Positions 1 through 6,474 of a stretch of DNA of 7,843 bases are shown here, piece after piece (position 1 is the stretch's first letter; each line of letters starts with the position of its first letter). The stretch lies in assembly GCA_034434895.1 (NCBI GenBank), contig DAOTYI010000064.1, positions 1-7,843 on the forward strand, written 5' to 3'. This stretch comes from DAOTXL01 sp034434895. GTDB lineage: Bacteria > Chloroflexota > Anaerolineae > JAAYZQ01. Below the pieces are notes generated by a model. The model was not told the DNA's origin. It worked only from the letters and a program-made list of their open reading frames with translations, and did not search any database. The position numbers and the translations under genes are program-made.

Positions 1-1371
1 CCCCCACACGTTGGCGAAAGGACTGGCATCGGGCTGATAGGGCAGATCGGGCAGGCCGTTGGTGGTGATCTCAAAGGACCCATCGGCGTACAAGACCGCC
101 TGGAAGGTGAAGCGGCCGGGCCGCCCGTCGGCTGCCCGCATCTGGTGCCAGGTCAGCGTCAGCCGCCCGGCCTCCTGCCGGGCAAACACGTCTCCCTCGG
201 AGGACGTCAAGAGGTACAGGGGAAAGATCGCCGGCACCAGCCCGTAATGGTATTCCAGGTAGGGATCGAAAGTCGGCTCGTCCATGCTGACCATCCCACT
301 GCGCCTCACCCACAGGGTATGGGCCGTCCGGCCGTAGAACGGGAAGGTAAAGGCGACCGCGGCAGCCTCAGAGGGCTGAAAGTCGAGCGGATCGCCCAGA
401 TCGGCGTCAAAGTGGAACTCAACCGGGGCCACGTCGTACCCGCCGGCGGCGTTGGGCGTGAAGCGCAGCGTCTGATGGTCGGTCAGGGCGGGCCGGTAGG
501 CCGCCGCGTAGGGCGGCGTCACCACCCAGCCGGCCGCGCCGAACACCGCCAGCACCATCACCAGGGCGATCCCCACCAGGCGCACCTGGAACGTCGTCAT
601 TTCGGGGATGGCGTTGAGATAGACCAGCGCGAACAGGAATTGGGTGAGCAGGATGCCGGCCGACATGGCCGATTGGAACACCTCCGGCGGGATGGCAAAA
701 ACGGCGCGCCCCAGGTTGAGCAGGCTCAAGCCCAGGGGGATCAAAAAGATCAGCACCAGCGCCCGCGTCGTCCGCGCCGCCTGTCCCTGGGGCCGCCACA
801 GATGCCCCAGCCCGGACCGATACAGGAAGCCCGGCAGGTCCCGCTCCTGCCGCGAGGCGGCAATGGTCTGGCGCAGGAACGCCAGCGGCACCCACAGGAA
901 ACAGGCCACCAGGACATAATCCGGTTCGTGGGGCCGGTAGAAAACAGCCCCGTCTTGGAGCAACAGCCGCCCGCGATGGATGGCAAAGCCTGCCTCCCAC
1001 AGCGTGTAGAGCAGGTCTGCCCCCAAGGCGATCCGCGCCTCCCACCTGCGCTCTGGATAGAGGCGCGGGAAGCGGTAGGCGAACTGGGTCAGCAGCGTCA
1101 GCAACACCCCGATGGCCGTGTTTTCCAGATAGACGGCATAGAGGCGCGGGGAGGGCGGCAATGCCGCGTCCAGGAAGAAGAGCAGCACGACGACGGTGAC
1201 CGAGGCGAAGAAGAGGGCCAGGAGGGGTCTGTGCGCCGCCCTGTCGCCGCGCCGCCAGGAACCGAGGCTGCGTGACCCGAAGTAGGCCGTGATCACCAGC
1301 GCCAGGATGAGCTGGGTCAGGTAGCCGATCGAGGCCGGGGTCAGATATATGGTTTGCATCATCATCACCAT
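1..1371 (-). CDS. Membrane sensor protein, N-terminal part (3' end beyond window)
   Basis: An uninterrupted reading frame of 457 codons runs from an ATG at 1371 off the left edge, with an in-frame TAG at 1396-1398 upstream. I see about eight hydrophobic helices, near residues 14-31, 49-70, 80-99, 112-131, 151-170, 203-224, 234-254 and 263-284. Residues 285-457 are soluble and beta-rich, with the pattern FPFYG (343-347), LTLTW (404-408) and FTFQAVLYADG (421-431), resembling an adhesion-type beta-sandwich. A seven-helix bundle plus an eighth helix would place this domain outside the cell. From memory, similar modules head Chloroflexota signalling proteins (kinases, cyclases or phosphatases), so a further helix and a cytoplasmic output domain probably follow. 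The output type cannot be told here. Further in-frame ATGs lie at 1365, 1362 and 1359, so the exact start is uncertain, and the ribosome-binding site (GAG, 8 nt upstream of 1371) is weak. The coding frame is supported by coherent protein features; the other two minus frames give only Pro/Arg/Gly-rich nonsense. Confidence 0.85.
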   Translation of the reverse strand, partial: MVMMMQTIYLTPASIGYLTQLILALVITAYFGSRSLGSWRRGDRAAHRPLLALFFASVTVVVLLFFLDAALPPSPRLYAVYLENTAIGVLLTLLTQFAYRFPRLYPERRWEARIALGADLLYTLWEAGFAIHRGRLLLQDGAVFYRPHEPDYVLVACFLWVPLAFLRQTIAASRQERDLPGFLYRSGLGHLWRPQGQAARTTRALVLIFLIPLGLSLLNLGRAVFAIPPEVFQSAMSAGILLTQFLFALVYLNAIPEMTTFQVRLVGIALVMVLAVFGAAGWVVTPPYAAAYRPALTDHQTLRFTPNAAGGYDVAPVEFHFDADLGDPLDFQPSEAAAVAFTFPFYGRTAHTLWVRRSGMVSMDEPTFDPYLEYHYGLVPAIFPLYLLTSSEGDVFARQEAGRLTLTWHQMRAADGRPGRFTFQAVLYADGSFEITTNGLPDLPYQPDASPFANVWG

Positions 1372-1389
1372 TTCGGTTTCTCGCCGAAA
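1371..1389 (-). promoter_or_regulatory. Small hairpin over the sensor gene start
   Basis: Arms TTTCGG (1371-1376) and CCGAAA (1384-1389) are perfectly complementary around a 7-base loop. In the leftward mRNA the loop contains GAGAAA, the only ribosome-binding-like sequence, and the 3' arm ends on the A of the ATG at 1371. It could mask the start of translation. With only 6 bp, including three A-T pairs, it may also be chance. Confidence 0.3.
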
Positions 1390-1409
1390 GTCAGTCTAAA
1401 GCCCGGCAT

Positions 1410-1438
1410 TTGACGAAAAGGGGATTTTGCACTACACT
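1410..1438 (+). promoter_or_regulatory. Sigma70-type promoter of the 140-aa protein gene
   Basis: TTGACG at 1410-1415 (5 of 6 to the -35 consensus) is followed after exactly 17 bp by TACACT at 1433-1438 (4 of 6 to the -10 consensus). Transcription would begin near 1445, leaving a leader of about 23 nt before the ATG at 1468. The stretch is clearly more A/T-rich than its surroundings. The leftward sensor gene must start in the same 96-bp gap. Its best -10-like sequence on the minus strand is TAGACT, ending near 1395, without a convincing -35 box. Confidence 0.55.
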
Positions 1439-1453
1439 GGAAGTAGAGATAAC

Positions 1454-1467
1454 AGGAAGCGAGGCGG
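1454..1467 (+). promoter_or_regulatory. Ribosome-binding site of the 140-aa protein gene
   Basis: AGGAAG (1454-1459) and GAGG (1461-1464) lie just before two consecutive ATG codons at 1468 and 1471. GAGG is 3 nt from the first ATG and 6 nt from the second, so the second is at least as likely to be used. The difference is a single methionine. Confidence 0.6.
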
Positions 1468-1890
1468 ATGATGAGAGCACCCCACTTTGTGACGTTGGTC
1501 CAGATAGACAGGCAGCGGTTTGTCTCCGCATGTCGGAGCGGCCTGGTCCATGTGACCTGGGGGCGCGCTACTCTGCGTTTCACCTGGGACGAATTCCGGC
1601 GCCTGGCTGGTCTCCTGGAACGCGCCGTGGCGGTCCCTTCCCCCCTCTTTGTTCGGGACGAGGAGCTGAGCGTTGCCTGCCGGCCAGACGACATATGTGA
1701 GCTTCTGGTGGGACCGGTGGCCCTGTTCCTGTCGAGCCATGAGTTTGGCGAGTTCGCTCAGGCTGTGCAGGAAGGGGTGAAACATCTGGACGATGTCCTG
1801 AACTCAGGGATGTGGAACCAGGAGGAAACGGAAGAGACGTCGCCTGGCTTCCTGGAACAATTGCGGCGCATTTCCTTCTCGCGGAACTGA
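1468..1890 (+). CDS. Hypothetical 140-aa protein with an internal repeat
   Basis: I do not recognise a named family. The frame has its own promoter and ribosome-binding site, ends exactly at the stop of the convergent argS, and has a normal mixed amino-acid composition, unlike the Pro/Arg/Gly-rich shadow frames nearby. It is soluble: no signal peptide and no membrane helix. Two halves look alike. Residues 22-43 begin Cys-Arg and end with a strand then Asp-Glu-Phe; residues 71-93 begin Cys-Arg and end with a strand then His-Glu-Phe. Each is followed by a helix (44-53 and 94-108). The halves align with one single-residue gap. A third cysteine at 77 is the only other one. The C-terminal 30 residues are acidic then basic and probably flexible. 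Small proteins with a 'strand, Phe-x-x-x-Glu-Phe, helix' core occur as uncharacterised families in several phyla; any link is from memory only. It diverges from the membrane sensor gene, so a shared pathway is possible but unproven. Confidence 0.75.
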   Translation: MMRAPHFVTLVQIDRQRFVSACRSGLVHVTWGRATLRFTWDEFRRLAGLLERAVAVPSPLFVRDEELSVACRPDDICELLVGPVALFLSSHEFGEFAQAVQEGVKHLDDVLNSGMWNQEETEETSPGFLEQLRRISFSRN

Positions 1891-3594
1891 CTACATCCTC
1901 TCCGGGGCGCCGACACCGATCAGTTTCAACGTTCGCGCCAGCACCAGTTTGGCCGCCTTGACCAGCCGCAGGCGGGCCTTGCTGAGCTGAGCATCGGCCG
2001 GGTCGGAGCTGACCACCCGGCAGTCGCGGTAAAAGGCGTGAAAGGTGGCCGCCAGGTCCTGGGCATAGTGGGGCAGGTGGTGGGGAGCCAGGTTCTCGGC
2101 GGCCAGGGCGATCACTTCGGGCAATTCCAGCATCTTGCGGATGAGAGCCAGTTCCGCAGGGTGGGTCAACAGCGAGAGGTCGGCTCCTTCGTCGCTGTGG
2201 CCCTGTTCCTCGGCGTAGCGCAGGATGCTGGCAATGCGCGCATGGCCGTATTGCACGTAATAAACCGGGTTCTCCTCTGATTGCTGGCGGGCCAGGTCCA
2301 GGTCCAGGTCCATCTGGCTGTCGGCGGCGCGGGCGGCCAGGTGGAAGCGAAAGGCATCCGGCCCGATGTCATCCAGGATCTCCTTCAACGGGACCAGGGT
2401 GCCGGCCCGCTTGGATAGCCGCATCTGTTCCCCCCGTTCCAGGATGGTGACGAGTTGATAGATGAGCAGGGTCAGCCGCGCCGGGTCCAGCCCCAGGGCG
2501 CGCATCATGGCCTTCATGCGCGGCACATGGCCCTGGTGGTCGGCCCCCCACACATCAATCACCCAGTCAAAGCCGCGCCGCACAAACTTGTCATAGTGGT
2601 AGGCAATGTCCGAGGCAAAGTAGCCAGGCTGTCCGGTGGAGCGGATCAACACCTCATCCTTATCCCCCTCCAGAGCAGTGGCGTTGAACCACACCGCCCC
2701 GTCGGCCACGAACAGGTGATCCCCCTGGCGGAGGAGGTTCATAATGGTCTCGAACACCCCCTCTTCGTAGAGCGACCGTTCCGAGAACCAGCGGTCGTAA
2801 TGGATGCCCAACCGTTCGCAATCGTCGCGGATGCTGCCCATCACAAAGCGGTTCAGGCCGATGTCGCGCAGGAGGGCTACGGCTTCGGCGCGGGGCAGGG
2901 CCAGATAACGGTCCCCCTCCTCCTCGACCAGTTGCCGCGCCCAGTCCACCAGATAGGCCCCCTGGTAACCACCCTCAGGGATGCCACCGGCCTGGTGGCC
3001 CAGAAGCTCGCAGTAGCGCACATACAGGCTCTCGCCAAATTTTTCCATCTGCGAGCCGGCATCATTGACATAAAATTCACGCTGCACCTGGTAGCCGGCA
3101 GCCTCCAGGAGGTTGGCCACACAGTCGCCCAGCACCAGGTTGCGCCCAAAGCCAACGTGCATCGGGCCGGTGGGGTTGGCGCTGCCGAATTCGACCTGCA
3201 CCCGCTGGCCGTGGCCCATCTCCACATTGCCAAAGCGTTCCCCGGCCTGCAGGATGGTCTCCACCTGGCGGGCCAGCCATCCCTCGTCCAGCGTGATGTT
3301 GATGAATCCAGGCGGCACCACCTCCACCCGTCCGATGAACGGCGCTCTGTCCAGGCGGCGGACGATGCGTTGGGCCACCTCGACGGGGGTCAGGGTCGGC
3401 TTCTCCGCTGCTTTTAACGCCGCGTTGATGGCCGCGATCAGTTTGAGCGGATGGCCGGTGGCGTAATCGCCATGCTCTGCCCGCCGTGGCCGTTCGACGA
3501 CCACCGGCGGGATCTCGGTCTTGGGCAGGTCCCCCTTTTTCTGCGCTTTGCGTGTGGCCTGATGGATCAATGAAGCCAGGTCATCCCGGATCAT
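1891..3594 (-). CDS. argS: Arginyl-tRNA synthetase
   Basis: A class I aminoacyl-tRNA synthetase that charges tRNA-Arg using ATP in the cytoplasm. At 567 aa it is full length for the family. Order of parts: N-terminal tRNA-recognition (Add-1) domain about 1-110, including HGDYAT at 41-46; catalytic core with FGSANPTGPMHVGFGRN at 136-152 (HIGH region), FYVNDAG at 174-180 and VWGADHQGHVPRM at 348-360; the KMSKS-like MRLSKRAGT at 391-399; and a DALR-type helical anticodon-binding domain from about 445 to the typical C-terminus ending APERM. The HIGH motif reads HVGF, with Phe149 where His or Asn is usual; otherwise all signatures are intact, so I expect an active enzyme. The start at 3594 overlaps the polA stop (ATGA), and AGGGGG at 3601-3606 lies 6 nt upstream as ribosome-binding site, suggesting coupling with polA. 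The stop codon (1891-1893) abuts the stop of the convergent 140-aa gene. Confidence 0.97.
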   Translation of the reverse strand: MIRDDLASLIHQATRKAQKKGDLPKTEIPPVVVERPRRAEHGDYATGHPLKLIAAINAALKAAEKPTLTPVEVAQRIVRRLDRAPFIGRVEVVPPGFINITLDEGWLARQVETILQAGERFGNVEMGHGQRVQVEFGSANPTGPMHVGFGRNLVLGDCVANLLEAAGYQVQREFYVNDAGSQMEKFGESLYVRYCELLGHQAGGIPEGGYQGAYLVDWARQLVEEEGDRYLALPRAEAVALLRDIGLNRFVMGSIRDDCERLGIHYDRWFSERSLYEEGVFETIMNLLRQGDHLFVADGAVWFNATALEGDKDEVLIRSTGQPGYFASDIAYHYDKFVRRGFDWVIDVWGADHQGHVPRMKAMMRALGLDPARLTLLIYQLVTILERGEQMRLSKRAGTLVPLKEILDDIGPDAFRFHLAARAADSQMDLDLDLARQQSEENPVYYVQYGHARIASILRYAEEQGHSDEGADLSLLTHPAELALIRKMLELPEVIALAAENLAPHHLPHYAQDLAATFHAFYRDCRVVSSDPADAQLSKARLRLVKAAKLVLARTLKLIGVGAPERM

Positions 3595-6401
3595 CTGTTT
3601 CCCCCTGCCTCCGTTCCTTTCGTTCCAACTTCCTCCATCTCCAGCCAGTTCCTCCCCACCCGCACATCCACCTTGAGCGGCGCCTGCAGGGGATAGGCCC
3701 CCTCCATGATCTCGACCACCAGCGGGGCGACCTCCTTCAGTTCAGCTTCCGGCACCTCTAACACCAGCTCGTCATGGACCTGCAGGATCATCCGGCTGCG
3801 CAGGCCCCGCGCTCTGAGCGCCCGCCACAGGCGGTTCATGGCCACTTTCAGGATGTCGGCAGCGGAGCCCTGGATCGGGGCGTTGACTGCCATGCGATAG
3901 GCTGCCTCGCGGAGGTTGTACTGCACCTGGGCAGGGGTTGCCAGCTCCGGGAAGTAGCGGCGACGGCCCAGCAACGTCTCCACATATCCCTGTTCGGTGA
4001 CCTGTTTCCGGGTTCGGTCAATATACTCCTTGATTTTCGGATAGGTGCGAAAGTAGGTCTGGATGAACGCCTCCGCCTCCTCCGGCGTCAACTCTGTCCG
4101 CTCCGACAGGCCATAGCCGGTGACGCCGTAGCTGATGGCAAAGTTGGTCATCTTGGCCACGCGACGCTGGGCAGGCGTCACCGCTGCCAGGGGCACGCCG
4201 TAGATGGCTGCTGCCGTGCTGGCATGGATGTCCTCCCCACGGGCAAAGGCAGCCAGCATGGCCGGATCGCCGGAGATGTGGGCCAGGATGCGCAGTTCCA
4301 CCTGGGAATAGTCGGCGGCCAGCAGCAAACAGCCCTCCCCGGCCACGAAGGCCCGGCGGATCTCCCGGCCCAGGTCGGTGCGGATGGGGATGTTCTGGAG
4401 GTTCGGGTTGCTGCTGCTCACCCGGCCGGTCACCGTGCCCACCTGATTGTACAACGTGTGCAGCCGGCCGGTGCGCCGGTTGACCAGCGCCGGCAGGGCA
4501 TCTACGTAGGTGCCCTTGAGCTTCGCCAGCTGGCGATGCTCCAGAATGAGGTCCACCACCGGGTGTTTGCCGCGCAGCTTTTCCAGCACGTCGGCGGCGG
4601 TGGAATAGCGGCCCGACTTGCCCTTGGGCAGCCGGGGCAGGGTCAGCCCCAGTTCGTCGAACAGGACGGCGCTGAGCTGCTGCGGCGAGTTGATGTTGAG
4701 AGGATGGCCCACCAGCTTTTCGATCTGCTCCTGCAACTGGCCCAGACGCTGGCCCATCTGCCGGCTCATCTCGGCCAGGACGGCCACGTCGAGCCTGACG
4801 CCGGCCCGCTGCATGTCCACGATGACCGGCACCAGCGGCATCTCGACGCCGGTAAAAAGCTCCCACTGGGCCCTGTCGCGCAGCTCCGGCAGGAGCAGGT
4901 TGGCCAGGCGCAGGGTCATGTCGGCGTCGGCGGCGGCGTAGGCGGCGACCTTTTCGACCGGCACCCGGTCTATGGTGATCTGGCTCTTGCCCCTGCCGAT
5001 CAGCTCCTCGATGGGCGTCATCTCCATCCCCAGGCGGTTCCCGACCAGGTTTTTCAGCCCCAGGTCCCGGCTGGCGGGGTTCAGCAGCCAGGCGGCGATC
5101 ATGGTGTCGCAGGTCACAGGCGCCACCTCCAGGCCGGCTTCGGCCAGCACCGTCAGGTCATAGCTGGCATTGTGGGCATATTTCGGGATGTTGGGGTCTT
5201 GGAGGAGGGGCTTGAGCTTGTGGATGAGGGTTGAAAGTGGGAAGGGATGGCCCACAGGGAGATAGTACCCCTGGCCCTCCTGGGCAGTCAGGGCGATGCC
5301 GACCAGGCGGGCGGCCATGGGATCGGTGCTGGTCGCCTCCACATCCACGACCAGCGCCCTGCCCGGCTGTGGTGATGCGAACTCCTGGGCCAGGGAGGCG
5401 ATCAGGTCATCCAGGGCCTGGACAGTGTGGATCAGGTGGTAGTCGCCCTGTTTCGGCTTATGGGCCGGGGTCTGTTCCTCCTGCCCAAACAGCGGAAGCT
5501 GCATCGGTTGCCCCGGCTCCCGGCTCCCCTTTGCCGCCGGCAGCCGGTTCAACAAGGTGCGGAATTCCAGCTCGCGGAACAGTTGCACCGCCCGTTCGCG
5601 ATCGATCTCCCCCACCCGGCAGCTCTCCAGGTCCAGCTTCACCGGCACGTGGGGGGTGACGGTGACCAGGTGCTTGCTGAGGAAGGCCATGTCGCGGCCC
5701 TGCTCCAACGCCTTGCGGATGCGGTTGTTGTCAATCTCATCCAGATGTTGGTAGATGTTCTCCAGGGTGCCATATTTTTGCAGCAAGGCCGTGGCTGTCT
5801 TTTCGCCGATGCCCCGCACGCCGGGCACGTTGTCGCTCTTGTCGCCGACCAACGCCTTATAGTCTACCAGTTGTTTCGGTTCCAGGCCATATCGCTGGCG
5901 GATGCCGGCCTCATCATAGATCGCCGTGTCGCCGAATTGCTGCCGTGGGGTGAGCACCCGCACGCCGGGGCGGATCAGCTGAAAGGTGTCGGTGTCGCCG
6001 GTGACGATCAGGGTGTCCAGCCCCTGGGCTTCGGCCTGCTGCGCCAGAGCGGCCAGCACATCGTCGGCCTCGAACCCCTCGGCCGAGCAGGTGGGGAGGT
6101 GAAAGGCGGCCAGCAGTTGGTCAATGCGCTGGAGCTGGGTGCGCAGCGCATCGGGCATCGCGGCGCGGTTGGCCTTGTATTCGGCATATTCCTCGTGGCG
6201 GAAGGTGCGACCCCGGTCAAAGGCCACAACCAGATAGTCGGGCTGTTCGTCGCGCAGGACGTTGAGCAGCATGGAGGCAAAGCCGAACACGGCATTGGTC
6301 AGCTCGCCCCGTGAGGTGGCCATGTCGGCCGGCAGGGCAAAGAAGGCCCGGTAGGCCAGCGCATGACCGTCAATCAACACCAGTTTGGCCGGATCGGCCA
6401 T
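3591..6401 (-). CDS. polA: DNA polymerase I with 5' nuclease and proofreading domain
   Basis: Family A DNA polymerase for Okazaki-fragment maturation and repair, 936 aa (E. coli 928). 5' nuclease, about 1-290: metal ligands D11, D62, D113/D114, D136 and D138, then the DNA-binding GDKSDNVPGVRGIGEKTA at 186-203. 3'-5' exonuclease, about 345-510: DxE at 353/355, N411-Y414-D415, and Y488 with D492 are all present, so proofreading should work, unlike in Taq. Polymerase, about 510-920: motif A D697 (LLAADYSQVELR), motif B R746, K750, F754 and Y758, motif C H876-D877-E878. F754 at the fingers position predicts discrimination against dideoxynucleotides. The linker carries QLPLF at 301-305, matching the beta-clamp-binding consensus. 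The frame stays open 80 codons further upstream, but that part overlaps cinA and is low-complexity. The ATG at 6401 gives the family N-terminus and has strong GGAGG sites, so I chose it. It lies 73 bp downstream of cinA and overlaps argS by 4 bp, so it is probably co-transcribed. Confidence 0.97.
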   Translation of the reverse strand: MADPAKLVLIDGHALAYRAFFALPADMATSRGELTNAVFGFASMLLNVLRDEQPDYLVVAFDRGRTFRHEEYAEYKANRAAMPDALRTQLQRIDQLLAAFHLPTCSAEGFEADDVLAALAQQAEAQGLDTLIVTGDTDTFQLIRPGVRVLTPRQQFGDTAIYDEAGIRQRYGLEPKQLVDYKALVGDKSDNVPGVRGIGEKTATALLQKYGTLENIYQHLDEIDNNRIRKALEQGRDMAFLSKHLVTVTPHVPVKLDLESCRVGEIDRERAVQLFRELEFRTLLNRLPAAKGSREPGQPMQLPLFGQEEQTPAHKPKQGDYHLIHTVQALDDLIASLAQEFASPQPGRALVVDVEATSTDPMAARLVGIALTAQEGQGYYLPVGHPFPLSTLIHKLKPLLQDPNIPKYAHNASYDLTVLAEAGLEVAPVTCDTMIAAWLLNPASRDLGLKNLVGNRLGMEMTPIEELIGRGKSQITIDRVPVEKVAAYAAADADMTLRLANLLLPELRDRAQWELFTGVEMPLVPVIVDMQRAGVRLDVAVLAEMSRQMGQRLGQLQEQIEKLVGHPLNINSPQQLSAVLFDELGLTLPRLPKGKSGRYSTAADVLEKLRGKHPVVDLILEHRQLAKLKGTYVDALPALVNRRTGRLHTLYNQVGTVTGRVSSSNPNLQNIPIRTDLGREIRRAFVAGEGCLLLAADYSQVELRILAHISGDPAMLAAFARGEDIHASTAAAIYGVPLAAVTPAQRRVAKMTNFAISYGVTGYGLSERTELTPEEAEAFIQTYFRTYPKIKEYIDRTRKQVTEQGYVETLLGRRRYFPELATPAQVQYNLREAAYRMAVNAPIQGSAADILKVAMNRLWRALRARGLRSRMILQVHDELVLEVPEAELKEVAPLVVEIMEGAYPLQAPLKVDVRVGRNWLEMEEVGTKGTEAGGNR

Positions 6402-6403
6402 AG

Positions 6404-6413
6404 CCTCCCTCCC
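6404..6413 (-). promoter_or_regulatory. Double ribosome-binding site of polA
   Basis: Read on the minus strand, GGGAGGGAGG ends 2 nt before the ATG at 6401. The 5' GGGAGG is at 6-nt spacing, which is near optimal. This decides the polA start against the longer open frame. The 22-bp palindrome ends only 5 bp further upstream, so its C-rich arm could compete for pairing with this G-rich site. Confidence 0.7.
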
Positions 6414-6418
6414 TTGTG

Positions 6419-6440
6419 GGGCAACTGTGAGCAGTTGCCC
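6419..6440. repeat. 22-bp perfect palindrome, copy 2 (upstream of polA)
   Basis: Arms GGGCAACTG (6419-6427) and CAGTTGCCC (6432-6440) flank the loop TGAG. It sits in the 73-bp cinA-polA gap, 17 bp before the polA ATG. The same arms recur at 7707-7728 before cinA with loop CGAG. There is no T-run after either arm, so it is not a standard intrinsic terminator. A further half copy, GGGCAAC, lies at 6462-6468 by the cinA stop. Possible roles are a REP-like mobile palindrome, an mRNA-stabilising or processing hairpin, or a protein-binding dyad. Confidence 0.85.
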
Positions 6441-6474
6441 TCCCTGAAGACCTGGCGAAGAGGGCAACGATCGG

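Noticed and set aside
145..1275. Long plus-strand open frame (376 codons) opposite the sensor gene, and minus-strand frames such as 419-1045
   Set aside because: Low-complexity Gln/Gly/Arg or Ala/Gly/Pro-rich translations. The third minus frame (1-1371) shows clear membrane helices and strand patterns.
3774..5234. Long plus-strand open frame (486 codons) opposite polA
   Set aside because: Gly/Gln/His/Val-rich shadow translation caused by high GC at third codon positions of polA; no coherent domain pattern, and polA is certain.
6419..6440. Intrinsic terminator between cinA and polA
   Set aside because: The hairpin is strong, but neither arm is followed by a T-run on either strand, and the polA ribosome-binding site comes right after it.
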